Below are positions 34,555 through 45,526 of a stretch of DNA of 64,000 nucleotides, in pieces. The translations under genes were made by a program, and so were the position numbers. The stretch comes from Portulaca oleracea (Eukaryota; Streptophyta; Magnoliopsida; Caryophyllales; Portulacaceae): the NCBI GenBank assembly GCA_029582165.1, contig CM055888.1, forward strand, positions 34,767,408 through 34,831,407. The letters are read 5' to 3'. The number at the start of each line of letters is the position of its first letter. Positions within the stretch are counted from its first letter, which is position 1. The notes beneath the pieces were generated by a model. That model saw only the letters and a program-made list of their open reading frames with translations, had not been told where the DNA came from and searched no databases.

Positions 34555-34765
34555 CACCGTGCCCACGGTTGAAGTCACCGCAGCCACGGTCTCATCGCAG
34601 CTTGACTCTTGGAAATTTTGGTCTCGACCATGACCGTGACCACGTTGAAATTTACCGCAGCCATGGTCTCCGCCCTGCTTTATCCTTTCTTTTTCCCTCA
34701 CCCGAATCACACCGTGCCCACGGTCAAATGGACCGTGGCCACGATCTGTCGAGAACCTGCAATAT
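34555..34765. repeat. C-family palindromic module upstream of ORF2
   Basis: Variants ACCGTGCCCACGGTT, ACCGCAGCCACGGTC, ACCGTGACCACGTT and ACCGTGGCCACGATC. The same word family fills 27,370-27,720 and 39,150-39,500 in the LTRs. Confidence 0.75.
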
Positions 34766-35039
34766 GTCGGGGGTTCCGTTTCATTTCCCCTCATTTCTCT
34801 CTCACTTTCTTCCTCACTCTCACCTTCGAAAACCCTCCCCAAACCCTAATTCTCGAACTCTCTTCCAAAATTTGCCAAATCTCTCACCAATTCCTCCATT
34901 TCTCCTACATTTCTTCTCCATTTCGTGCCCTAGCTGCTGAAGTTCGCCACTTCCGGCTCAATTAAAGCAAGGTTCTTGGCTCTTTGTTCCTTGTGGGGCT
35001 CGAATCGCTCAAAGGAAGCTCTCAAAGTCTTCAACTCAG

Positions 35040-35278
35040 GTATTCCTTGATTGTGTGTGCTTAAATTTTTGATTCCCTTGCGTTTTTGGGTCGAAATTCG
35101 GAGCCAATTTCATTCATTTTTGGGTTAATTGTGTGTTTTGGATACAAATTGATTGTTGGGAGTGTTATTGGTGAACTTTTTGATTGAATTTTGTGGTTGG
35201 TTGTGAATTCGTGCTGCTCGGAATTGTTGGGTATTGTTTGTGTTGTGTTTTGGTGTGTGGTGGTTGCTTGTGTTGTAG
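35040..35278 (+). other. predicted intron in the ORF2 leader of C
   Basis: Donor CTCAG|GTATTCC and acceptor TTGTGTTGTAG|TAACTCCG bound a T/G-rich 239 bp segment, ending eight bases before the ORF2 ATG at 35,287. Prediction from splice-site consensus and base composition only. Confidence 0.5.
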
Positions 35279-35286
35279 TAACTCCG

Positions 35287-36649
35287 ATGGGTCGAGCAAA
35301 ACGTGCCCGACCGAGCGGAATCAACCTTCTACCGAGCCTGACAAAACCTGGTATAAGGGTCAACCAGCCTCAATTATTCAATGCGACCCGAAAATTAAGG
35401 TCAATTCTCGGGATGATATGCACAAGACACGATATGAGCGGCTCAAGAAGTGAAAAATTTGTGCTCCAGATCTCTATCATGAGGAGACGGCAAGGGATGT
35501 TTTCTGTAAACCAAGCATGGACTTCTTCGTCAAAGTCATGGGATGGGAAATTTTCCCCACAATCAACGAACCGAACATCGCGCAACCGTGCTCGAATTCC
35601 TCACTCTTTGGTAAAGGAAGACGCACATCCAACGCGTCTTTTCATACATCGTGAACAAAAGGAGGTCGAATGTACGCTCAAGACTTATGCAACGCCTAGG
35701 CCTTCCCGAGGGCGGCATCCCCTACGGCGAAAAGCGTCAATTCGATGAACAAGAAGCTATGAAAGCACTCACTTGTTGGAGGAGACGTTACCCGAGGATT
35801 CGATCACAACGAGCGAAGTACTATTGCCCAAGCAACTCTAAGGCTAGGGATTTCTGTAATCTGAGCGTCCGCATCTTCCACCGCCTCATTTCGAACTCTG
35901 TTTTTGGTCGTGATGCCGGGCGTTCAAGCATCCGGAAAGATGACCTCTCCGTCCTCTATAATGCGATCAACGGTCGCCGGGTCAACACCGGCTCTTGTAT
36001 CCTCCATTGCCTCCAGGAAATAAGCCTCGAAACCCGAAACATGACTATTGGAATGGGTCAGATCATCACCCATTTCCTAAGGAAACAAGGGTTCGAGTCC
36101 TATTTAAACAAGTGGACTCCCCGCTATTTCCTCGATCCCATCGACGGTGTTCGCCTACGAAAGATGGAATTCTTGGATAAGCACAAGACGCGAACATTAT
36201 ACCGTCACGGGAACGAACCCTACAGCGTCGTGGTTCATTTGGGCGACGACCATGGCGAACAACGTCTAGATGTCTCCGACCAACGCAATTGGTCGTGTGG
36301 CCAAACCTTTGGGGATCGATTTGTGGTGGGTGGTCCCGGGGATCGAGCGGAAGAAGGTGAAGGAGGAGAAGAAGAAGAGGAGGAAGCAGAGGACGAGGAA
36401 GAGAAAGAAGAGGGCGACCAAGCACAAGGGGATGAAGCCGAGCCGAGTCAACAACGGGACACCGCTCTTGAGCGTATCAGCCAGCAACTCCAGGAGCTTC
36501 ATGATGAGTTTCAGATCCAACGGGAGCTCATCCAAAACCAGCAACTATTGATCGAAAACTTACAAGGATTGCTTGAGATCCAACAGGAGACGCTGGCTGG
36601 CATCCAGTCGCAGCTCCAACCCCGTTCTCCGCCAGGAGGGTCCGCTTGA
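35287..36649 (+). pseudogene. Athila C ORF2 (downstream ORF, unknown function)
   Basis: From ATGGGTCGAGCAAAACG it reads in three successive frames because of frameshifts near 35,330 and 35,650. In order: a basic N-terminus; YKGQPASIIQCDPKIKV (matches YKAQPATLIQCDPRAKV in B); KICAPDLYHEETARDVFCKPS; LGLPEGG and FDEQEAMKALTCW; RKDDLSVLYNAINGRRVNTGSCILHCL; NWSCGQTFGD. It then has a Glu-rich acidic tract (about 36,345-36,440) and a C-terminal coiled-coil-like segment (ERISQQLQELHDEF...LLEIQQETL). It occupies the place where an envelope-like ORF is sometimes described in Athila, but no signal peptide or membrane helix is visible. An Athila-specific protein of unknown function. Confidence 0.85.
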
Positions 36650-37536
36650 GGACCGTTTGTAAGCACCCCACCCCCACCCGACCTTTATCATTGACTATTT
36701 ACTTTATTCTTGTGAAGTATAAGTGTGGGGGAGTGCTTCTTCGGGGTTTTCGAGTTGCGATGTCTGGTGGTTTTGGATTGTTGGTCTCTCAATTTCTTTT
36801 GGCATGAGCTCGCATATTCTGGGGATTGTTCGTGTGGGTTGCTCGGGTTTTTCCTTTTCTTGTGTGTTTGTCACGCATGATCGGGTGTTGGATGGTTGTT
36901 TGATGGCTGTTTGTCGGTTGTTTTTGTGGGTTGGACTGTTGTTTAAGAGTTTCTTGTTTGTATTTTGGGCATTGATGAATGTAACCGAATGATTTTTGTG
37001 ATGAATGCAATGATGTAGCTATTTCGGTTAGTGCGTTTCGAGTTTCACCCTTATTTCCCGCATCAATGAGTGAGATTCGGGGATAAGGTAAGTTATTTAT
37101 TGGCAATGTATATATTGTTCATATTTTTTGTTTTTCATCTTTTCATTTCTTTTCATAATCTTTTAAGTTAGTTTTTCCTTTCCTTTGCTTTTGGCCTCGC
37201 ATGCGAATTCTATAGTTATAAAGTCGTCTTTTACTCTAACATTGTTCCGACTCACTTGAACGACGACTTCGGATTGCTATTTTCAACGCTTATGAAGAGC
37301 TTGAGGTAATATCTTTCCACCTTACTCTTAGTATGTGAATTCTTATCATGATCCGTCGCATGCTTGGTTTTCTTTTGGGTGGCGAACCCCAATGAGTGTC
37401 TGTGTTGGGATATCTATTGCTGTTGGAGCCGTGTGGGCTCGGGTCGCCACCATTTCTACCTGCTAGTCGTTTTTTGCTTGTTTGTGTTTTGTAGGTTCTC
37501 TACCCTTTTTCAAGTGACACCTTCAACATTGTGGAA

Positions 37537-37558
37537 TTTTAAGTGTGGGGGGGGGGGG
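37537..37558 (+). promoter_or_regulatory. internal PPT-like tract in C
   Basis: TTTTAAGTGT followed by a run of 12 or more G, preceded by the right arm (CATTGTGG) of the hairpin that is complete in E; the left arm is deleted here. Confidence 0.65.
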
Positions 37559-38817
37559 ATATTCTACTTTAAGGGTAGATCACCTAGTCGTTTCGTTCTT
37601 TGTTTCCTACTTTTACTAGTTTTTGCTTAAATTTTAAAAAAATTTTGTGTGAAAAGGGAGAAAAAAGGGAGTGAAAACCTTTTCGTTTTTCTTTTCATTT
37701 TGTTTCCTAGATCTCGTGTTCGAAGTTGAGAAGCCGTTCTTAAATTTCCTTCTAAAAGTAATCGGTTGTAGCATTTTCAATCCTAACTTGGGTTCTAGTC
37801 GAGACTTATCCTAAATAGACTCCCTTCATTAAGTGTCTTGTGAGTCTCCCGTTCCTTTCTCACTTTGTTGGGAACCCAGAGATTCTAAGGGCTTGTGTCT
37901 GAGTTTGTTTTTGTTTCTCGTTTAGCAAAAGCAAAAAGTGCAAAAAGAAAAGAAAAGAAAGAAAAAGGAAAAAGAAAGAAGAAAGCTTTCTTAAGATATA
38001 ATAACCTGAATAAGTGGAGCGTGTCGCTGAAGACATTAACCATCATACACTTAGCCAACCTACACATGCCCGGTATTCGTGGTACGACACTGGATACCCC
38101 TTAACCCTCCTCCTATATCGCTTTGCGACGGAGAGGCTTATGGAAAAGACCGTGTTGGGAGGGTATACCCCTTATATGGGCCGTCCAATTCCCGAAAGTA
38201 AGGCTAATACCGACTTTTAAAAACCAAAAAGAAAGAAAAATGAGAAAAAGGAAGAAAGAAAAGAAAAGAAAAATTTTGCTTCTAAAAAGAGCGGGGCCTC
38301 CCCTTGCATCACCTACAGCCCTCACAAAGCCAAGGGCGACCAAATGCGAGGGAGGGCAACACTCCTTTCGGTTGTTCGTTGTTTTCAAATTCGGACGCAA
38401 GTTTTTAAAGTCTTTTGGTTCCCATTAAACCCTTGTTATATTTTTGTTGCGGGGTTTCGCCAGTTACAAGGTGTAGGGAGTTAAAAACCTTCAAGATCGA
38501 CCTTTTTCTGAGTTTGGTGTTTGTGAGATGCTCCTAACGGTTACTTTGGGAGGTTTAATCGCGTTTTCTTAGTTTAGATTGCGAGATCTTGTGAATCATA
38601 GCCCTTTGTCGTTCTTTTTGTTTTCTTCGGTTTTGTTTTCACTTTCCCTCTCTCCTTTTTTTTGGCTTTTGTGGGTACAGCCGCTACAAACCCTCACGAG
38701 TCCATCTCGTCCACCCGGGCTGCCGGGGGGTTCAAAGGGCTTGGTGCATACGCTAAATGCACTCGTTTCTCTCCCACGACAGAGGAGTTTGTGTTAGTTA
38801 GTTTTGTTTCGTTCTGT

Positions 38818-38853
38818 TTTGCTCGGGACGAGCAAAGGTTTAAGTAAGGGGGG
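38818..38853 (+). promoter_or_regulatory. hairpin and 3' polypurine tract of C
   Basis: TTTGCTCG-GGA-CGAGCAAA is a perfect 8 bp stem (38,818-38,836), followed by TTTAAGTAAGGGGGG directly before the 3' LTR. Confidence 0.88.
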
Positions 38854-40567
38854 TGTTTAGACCCGATTTCGTGTCTAAATACCGCCTAAATCCTTAAGCT
38901 TTTGACTTGTTTCGCAGTTGCTTTAATAACTTTTAATGCGTTTTAGTTACTTTTGTAGTTTCCGAAGGGTTTCACTCAAAACGATTCTAAATGGGCCAAT
39001 TTTTGCACCAATCTTGGGAATCCCGAGATTCCCTAAGCTTCCATGAGCCCTGGATGTGTCAAAGGCAGTGGATTAGAAGGGTCGGTCATGAAGAAAGGCA
39101 GCGGAAGCGGAAGCAATGGTTGAAGAGCCTCCTGAAGAAAACTGTGGCCGAGAGACACCGTGGCCACGGTCACCTTGACCGTAGCCACGGTATGATTGAG
39201 CCATGACCTAAGGAAGAAGCCTTGCAACCGAGATAGACCGTGGTCACGGTCACTCTGACCGTAGCCACGGTGGGATCCTACCCTGCCCAAGGAAGAAGCT
39301 GGCCGAACTAGACCGTGGCCACGGTCTCCCATGACCGTAGCCATGGCGGTGCGAAGGAGCGAAAAGTTGTTAGCCCTAATCGCCCTGACCGTGACCACGG
39401 TGCTTGGGGACCGTACCAGCAGCGCTGGTTAAGAGGAGAAATCGCTCCTTACGCAGATCGTGCCACGGCCACCCGACGTGCCCACGGTCCCCTGCGGGCC
39501 AGTTTTGTCTGTTGTGTAAAATGATGAGTTTTGAGTAACAACCTTGATTACTATTTAATGTACTTAGGTCATTTTAGAAAGGAAGAGAGAGAGGGGACAA
39601 CAGCTTTTATCTATCTTTTATGATACTTTAGCACTCTTTATCACATTTCTAAGTCTTGGATTAGGGAGATTTTAGGAAGATCTTTGCTGAGATTATTGGT
39701 TCTTGTATTGGATTCTCTTGATTATTATTGGAAGTTTGAAGATTATTCTCAACTTGGGAGCACTGGAGCTTGATTATTCTGAAGTTTTCTTCCTTGTCAT
39801 CACAATCCCTGAGCATTTCTTAATCTCTCTCTCTAATTTATTGCTTATTTATTAATCTCTGTTTTTTTTGATATTGTTGTTGTTATTGAGTGTTTATTGT
39901 TATCTTGTTTACTCAATTAAGCATGAATGAAGTTGTTGATGTTATTATCATGATAGTTAGGATGTTTAGTGGCTAGAGCTTTAATGGGTTAGGGAGACAT
40001 TAAGGGTGTGAATGGGTGATTAGGTTTGGGTTAGCAATATTAGTGAGTAACTAGTTAGGAAATCAACTTCCTAATCCTATCCTTCCCTCAAGTGGGATGT
40101 AATTGGGTGCGAAAGCATCCCGAATACATCCAACGCTTGTTGGATGGTAGGAATTAGGATAGTTAGTATTCTAGTTCGCGAAAGCGAATAGAAACTAACT
40201 AGGAAATTCCGTTCTATTAACTTTCCTGGGTCTGTCGATGGATTTTTGGGGAAGTTAATCCGGACTATCCTTGAAAGAGGAAGCCCGGTGGGTATTTTCT
40301 AACGGAATTACCATTTGATTTCCCTTTCTCGTTACTCTCTTGTTGTGAAACCCATTTCCTCATTCCCGTTTGCATCCCAAAAGTCTCCCGACACCCATTG
40401 TTTCACCTTTTTGGCTAAACATAGTGTGTTTGTGCCGTTTTTACCCAAAATTCTATCATCCTTTCATGATCGTAAACCACACCTAGAGTCAACTTGCTGC
40501 AGTTAAGGCCCCTAGCTCCCTGTGGAAGAACGATAAAACCGTGGTCTTACAAACCACTCGAATAACA
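38854..40567 (+). repeat. 3' LTR of C
   Basis: 1,714 bp, TGTTTAGACCCG to AATAACA. Nearly identical to the 5' LTR except in the palindrome-rich block 39,355-39,505, which differs by many substitutions and indels, and a small insertion near 39,550. Confidence 0.95.
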
Positions 40568-40572
40568 ATTAC

Positions 40573-40727
40573 CTTGGATAGTCATTGTGGAGTGTTAGGC
40601 CTTTGGGTTGTGGATTACCTAGCCACAAGGTCATATCCTTCCTTTATTGTTCAAGTTTTGTTCGATTGTTGCATCAAGGTTCCAACTCAAGCTAAAATCA
40701 TTAACATTCCCACCGCGCCACGCTCTA
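40573..40727 (+). repeat. 3' LTR of D, last 155 bp
   Basis: Continues the D LTR after C: CTTGGATAGTCATTGTGGAG to CACGCTCTA. The final CA is TA here (the 5' LTR has CTCCA). Immediately followed by the D target-site copy GTCTA. Confidence 0.93.
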
Positions 40728-40732
40728 GTCTA

Positions 40733-41599
40733 TAGGGTCCGGGAAATACCTCAGCGTCAACTTGTCGAGGTAGTCACCAAATCCTTGCTGTCGGAAAAAG
40801 TGATAGATGATGTGGCTCATACCTATCATGGTGGGCTGACCTTACGAGCTGATTTCTCAGAGACAGTGAAGAATGGAAGACCCCGTGTTGACTCAGTTAC
40901 TACTAACGGCGTTGTAAATGACAAACAGGTCATCATTTCGGACCTTTGGTCGTCCAAATACCGAACTCGTCATTATCCTATATAGAGTGCGGACGGACAA
41001 ATTGCAAAAGTCCCTCGCCTTCGAATTGCGGGGGCAATGATACTGTATTCATCCATCACCTGATTCGACGTGCGCCCGTGTCCAGCACATCAACTTCTTC
41101 ATTGCATCTTGCTCATCGAAGTTTTTACACCGATCATAGAACTTGCCATCCGTGGGTAGACCAAACGCTTCACACAAGTCCTTGACCATACATTTCCTTT
41201 CTTGATTCGCCACCCTATACCCAAACGTAGCTTCCTGGGAGCCATCCTTCTGAACCCATAATGAGCTTAAGACTCGAGGACGGGTTGATCGACGATCGAC
41301 TCTTCGATCTTGAGGAAATCTTTCCATCCCAGAGTTCATATGAAATACCGGAAACTGGGTTTGCAAAATACGGCTTTGACTGTCATCGCATCATAAACAT
41401 CGAGTGCACAGATTTTTCTTTCTTGGAGCTTATAATACCGTTGTTTATGAATACCCTCCCAGAAAGTGACCCTAGCCCTTAGGTTACTCTGAATTAGAGT
41501 GGCCGGCTGAGCCCTATATCGATCCCTCCCCGACGAAGATAGTCCCGGTGGTGGTGGTGGAGGGGCTTCTTCGACGCGTGAACGCTTGCTTCTACTCAT
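40733..41599 (-). pseudogene. Athila E ORF2, N-terminal and central part
   Basis: Minus strand from ATG at 41,599 (MSRSKRSRVEEAPPPPPP). It carries RYRAQPATLIQS, ERKICALDVYDAMTVKAVFCKPS, then after a frameshift near 41,345 YRVANQERKCMVKDLCEAFGLPTDGKFY and FDEQDAMKKLMCWTRAHV, and in a further frame MIGMSHIIYHFFRQQGFGDYLDKLTLRYFPDPID, where D is inserted. The remainder is at 22,539-23,201. The basic KRSR motif at the N-terminus is shared with B. At least two frameshifts. Confidence 0.85.
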
Positions 41600-43466
41600 G
41601 ATACTGAGCTAATGTGAAATATGATGATGTAAAAGAACTCACTGTGGTGACCTAGCTCAAAGAAATTGAAAAATTCCAAGCACAAGAACACACCAAAGTG
41701 AGCTTGAAAATTAGAATGCACTAGCAATGGACATAAGGTTACCTCAATCGTGGACTGTGGAGATGAATTCGCAGTAGTAGTCGAACACTTTGAAGAAACA
41801 CAGAGGACAGTAACCAGAGAAATTGTGTGCACAATGACTAAGCAGAGCAAGTGTGTATGCATTCTGACAAATGCAATGCAATAACACAACACACAAGCAC
41901 AATACAAGAACACATCACAGAAACGCAATGCACAGTGCAGGTATGCGCTGTGATTCTAGACAGAAACTTTCAGTGGAATAAGTGTGCGTGTGTGTATTGA
42001 CAACTACCTTCTCTAACTCAGCAAAGAACGACACACAAACAGAATGCAAGTGAGAAGAAATGAATTTCACACACAACACAATGAATTATCTCACTTTGGT
42101 TGTGAAGGTCGAGTGCTTGTTGAACTTGCACACTTGGACTGGTTTCTGGAGAACTGTCGGCGTCCAGCAGCAAGAAGAAGACGAAATTGAGAGGATGGAG
42201 GTCTGAAGTGCGAAAATGGAGGAAGGAGGGATCTTAAATTGAAGTTGGAGATGGATGAGTAGGTGTGAGAGAGTGAGTGTCGCGGTCGCTAGGGCTTAGA
42301 GTGAGAGAGGGAGTCGGGTTTGTGAGAAAGGCAATGAGAAAAATAAAAGAAAATTGGGATTTTAGACGCTATAGGCTCTGTGGCGGGTATGACAAATCGG
42401 AGAACTGGAGCTATTGGGCAGCGTGTCGCGGTCGCTACTCACTCCTTTGCACCTGCTACTCACTCCTGGAGGGATGCTGGAAATTGTCTGTAGCGGGCGC
42501 TACAGACTATATCCCGGGCACGATGTCCTGCTAGAAAGGTTCCCTGCTGCTGTTTTGTCTCCTGTAGCGGGTGATATGCTTTGTCTAGCGCCTGCTACCA
42601 GCTTCTGGGCATCTCCTCTTAACACCTCCAATACCCAAAGTTAATCTAACTCCTAAACTCCCCCTTCAAAACTCATTTTTTTCTTTACTTCGTCACACTT
42701 AATTCCAAAAAACTCTAACTCTCAAACTTTCCCTCAACACTCATTTTCTTTTCAAAAACTCACTCGCTCACTCTTCTTTTCCTTCACTCCGAACTTCAAT
42801 TCTTTTATTTTTCAACACCTTCTCCTTTTGTTTTTCACATCATTTTTTCTCTCTTTTTTTTCAAACATTTTCTTTTAATCCTTGAAGTAAAACATCAAAA
42901 TAAAAAAGAAAGAAATAAAGAAAACTAAAAAGACAAAACCTAAGGAAAACTAACAAGAAAACCAAAAAGAAAGAAAAGGAACAAAATAGAAAAAGTAAAG
43001 AGAAAAAGAAAAACTTAAAACTAGGAGAAAATCAACGAAAAATATGGGGTGCCTCCCATAAAGCGCTTGTTTTAGGTCCCTAGCTCGACCCAAATACCCG
43101 TTTCATCCTAGAAAGATGTGGTGCACATGAGAGGAACATCGTTAGCTTCTTCCACCAAATTCGCTTCTTTCTCCTTCGTTTCCAACTCCCTCCGTCTTTA
43201 GACAACCTCAAATTGAGTCGTCCTTCCGATCGTTTAGTTGACTATGAGTAGGGAGGAGATGATGATATCATCTTCCATTTCTTCCTACGTCGCTTCCTCC
43301 TCCTTTTCCAACATCTCCTCATCACCTCCGCAAATCTCCCCCAGTCCAACATAAAAGTGCTGAAGTAGCATCCAATTGGGTAAATTGTGATGCGCACATT
43401 GTCGTTGGAGACCCTTGAATCTTCCCTAGGCTTCGAAAAGAGTCTCTCTGGGTTCTTGCTTGAAGC
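41600..43466 (-). other. E: region between gag and ORF2, pol absent
   Basis: In element orientation (right to left): the end of gag, a basic peptide tail, the conserved post-pol motif (43,041-43,090), a long A/T-rich stretch (42,660-43,020), the palindromic module with TAGCGGGCGCTACA words (42,395-42,610), a Y-rich leader (42,240-42,370) and a donor-like GATTGAG|GTAACC (minus strand near 41,750). No reverse transcriptase, RNase H or integrase. Confidence 0.75.
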
Positions 43467-43880
43467 TCATAATAGCTTGCCGGAGTCTACAAGTTTCTTT
43501 GGCCGGGAAGAATCTTTGAAGAAAATCTCTCTTGAGAACCTCCCATGAAGAATAAGATCGAGATGGGCATTGTCAAGCCACATCTCAGCTTTCCCCATTA
43601 GAGTTGGAGGAAAGATCTTCAACTTTAAATATTCCGAAGATATCCCAAGCACATGCATGAAACTGATACACTTTTCCAATTTCTCCATATTAGCAATAGG
43701 ACTCTCGGAAACATCTCCATGAAACGGGTTACTTTCAAAAACTTCAAGTAGACACGGCTTGAATTCGAACACCGTGTCTGGTGGTAGTGGTGGTAAGATG
43801 ATCGGGTTGCCTCCCGTACCCAAAGATGGAACGACATACGATAGAAGGATACGGGGTGAATCAGCTTGCACCTCACCCAT
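43380..43880 (-). pseudogene. gag: Athila E gag (N-terminal half only)
   Basis: Minus-strand ORF from ATG 43,880 to 43,467: VVPSLGTGGNPIILPPLPPDTVFEFKP, VFESNPFHGD, EYLKLKIFPPTLMGKAEMWLD, matching Athila capsid. The adjacent stretch to 43,380 holds the QEPDE..FEAWGRFKG equivalent in other frames. The Cys knuckle and protease are missing: sequence jumps from capsid to the basic tail and post-pol motif, a larger deletion than in B. Confidence 0.85.
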
Positions 43881-44054
43881 TAAGACTCGAAGCCTCCTAC
43901 GATGCTCGATAGGGCATTAAGGCGAACCTACATGCACCAACAAGAACCAATAAAAGCATCAAATTAATTCATTGGGATTGGGACAAACTAATTTCTAGCG
44001 TGAAAACAATCTCAAACAACCTATAACCAAGAAACTAAAACTAGGAGCGCTAGC

Positions 44055-44072
44055 TCCCCGGCAATGGCGCCA
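44055..44072 (-). promoter_or_regulatory. primer binding site of E (tRNA-Asp)
   Basis: Minus strand TGGCGCCATTGCCGGGGA, 17 of 18 to the Athila tRNA-Asp site, next to the LTR end at 44,078. Confidence 0.93.
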
Positions 44073-44077
44073 TTTTG

Positions 44078-45526
44078 TGTAAATGTGGTTTGTATTAACC
44101 GCTTTTATCATTCTTCTCATGGAGCGAGGGGCCTTGGTTAAAGAGTCTAGATCGTGGTAATGGTCGAGATTGCTAAGGTAAGGAAATGGTTGAAAAGGGG
44201 ATCACAACATAGCAAATAGAACTAAGGTCAGTCAAGATGGAACAATGGACTTCGGGGGCTTTTTCAGGATGCAAACGGGAACAAGGAGATGGGTTTTGCA
44301 ACAAGAGAGAAACAAAGGGGGAAAATTAAATGGCAATTCCGTTAGAAAATACCCACCGGCCTTCCTCTTTCGAGGATAGTCCGGATTAACTACCTCAAAG
44401 TCCACCACGGACCCGGAGGGTTAATGAAACAAACTTCCCTAGTTAACCTCCTTCCACTTTCGTGGGTGAGCATTAACTATCCCAACTCCAACCTTCCATG
44501 ACAAGTGTTGAACGTATTCAGGAGCTTTCAGACCCGAATAAACCCCACTTGAGGAAAGGAAGGGAGTGGGAAATTGATTTCCCACCTAATTACTCACTAA
44601 AATTGCTAACCCAAGCCTAATTACCCATTCACACCCTTAATTACCCCCTAACCCATGGGGTTTCTAGCCACTAATCATTATCACAACTAAGCTAACATCA
44701 ACAAACTCAGCCCTAAGCATGAATTCTAACATCCAACAACCAAAACTCAAGCAAAGCAATTAAAAAGGCATCAAGAACAACAAAGCAACAAGGAACTAAT
44801 TAAAGGAATGCAATTAAATCAACAAGTAATTACAAGAGATTTGGGAAAGAGAACACCTATCAAAGATGCCAAAGAGCAAGGATTAATAAGAGAAGAGATG
44901 CTGCAATAATCTTCAATTAACAATACAAAACCCAAATCAAAGTAACAATCTAAATGGAAATCTCACTAATGGAACCCTAAAACCTTTCTCAAGGCTCAAG
45001 GCCTCCCTAAAAACCTAATTCCCTACTTGATAATCACAAAACCGTCACTTGAAGTATATATACAAGGCATGTTTGTTAAATAAAACACTGCCGTTTTGGC
45101 TGAGAAAATGCACGATATCCAGTAGGTCGCGGGCGCGACCAAGAGAAAAGTGCCCAGGCGATTCAGTCTCCGCGCTAGGTCGCGGGCACGACCTCCCCTT
45201 TCGCGGGTGCGAAGGCTTGTTGGCCCAGTCAGGGTGATCAGTGTTAACGGTGGGGTAGCGGCGGCACAATGCATGCAGTGGGTGTCACAGGCTTGTCGCG
45301 GGCGACACAATAAAGGTAGTAGCCGCGACGTCTTCATGCCTCTTCCCTTTTGCTTCCTTCCTTGGGCTGTAACGTCCGCTAAAAGGGTTGTAGCGGGTGT
45401 TACCCCTCTGTTTTTCTTCAAACATGAGGGAAAGAGTTCTCGGGTCGACTTCGCTTTACTCCTCGGCTCGGCTTGGCTCGGGAAATTGCTCGAGATTCCC
45501 TAAAAAGCCTCAATTTAGCACATATT
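44078..45526 (-). repeat. 5' LTR of E, inner part (interrupted by F)
   Basis: Plus strand TGTAAATG onward; TATA-like GTATATATAC near 45,054-45,063; GC-rich module with GTCGCGGGCGCGACC and TAGCGGGTG words at 45,120-45,400. F is inserted at ATATT; the U3 start lies at 51,735-51,869. Confidence 0.92.

Larger units (their letters stand above)
34430..35286 (+). other. C: region between integrase and ORF2 (motif, palindromic module, Y-rich leader, intron-like segment)
   Basis: Starts with the conserved post-pol motif (34,445-34,488, GGTCGAGCTAGGACCTACAA). At 34,555-34,765 it carries variants of the LTR palindrome CCGTGNCCACGG on both strands. Then comes a long C/T-rich leader (34,785-34,980) and a GT-AG bounded segment 35,040-35,278 just before ORF2. 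Confidence 0.7.
36650..38853 (+). other. C 3' untranslated region
   Basis: No supported gene. It holds PPT-like tracts at 36,720-36,734 and 37,537-37,558, a stem-loop GTGCAT/ATGCAC (38,742-38,760), a perfect hairpin (38,818-38,836) and the 3' polypurine tract. Short purine-rich (37,925-37,985; 38,220-38,280) and T-rich stretches lie between. The order is collinear with the E 3' region. Confidence 0.7.
27081..40567 (+). mobile_element. Athila element C, full-length with pol, nested in the 3' LTR of D
   Basis: LTRs begin TGTTTAGACC and end AATAACA; TSD ATTAC at 27,076-27,080 and 40,568-40,572. At 13.5 kb it has primer site, gag, protease, reverse transcriptase, RNase H, integrase, ORF2 and a long 3' region. 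It is the only Athila copy here with pol. Several stops and frameshifts show it is no longer coding-competent. LTR divergence outside the palindromic module is roughly 2-3 percent by eye. Confidence 0.95.
23207..40727 (+). mobile_element. element D: gag-only (pol-less) Gypsy-type LTR retrotransposon, nested in E ORF2
   Basis: The two LTRs are 948 bp each once C is removed (23,207-24,154; 26,288-27,080 plus 40,573-40,727). TSD GTCTA at 23,202-23,206 and 40,728-40,732. A tRNA-iMet primer site follows the 5' LTR and a purine tract precedes the 3' LTR. The internal 2.1 kb encodes gag-like and unknown protein but no reverse transcriptase or integrase. It lies within the DPID|VR position of E ORF2, whose halves join in frame by homology with C. 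Confidence 0.92.

Noticed and set aside
34489..34965. Several overlapping ORFs of 117-123 residues on both strands between pol and ORF2 of C
   Set aside because: All fall in the palindromic module and C/T-rich leader; no domain and no counterpart in B or E.
35287..36649. Retroviral-type envelope gene in Athila C
   Set aside because: No signal peptide, membrane helix or cleavage site is visible; the protein is basic at the N-terminus and acidic plus coiled-coil at the C-terminus.
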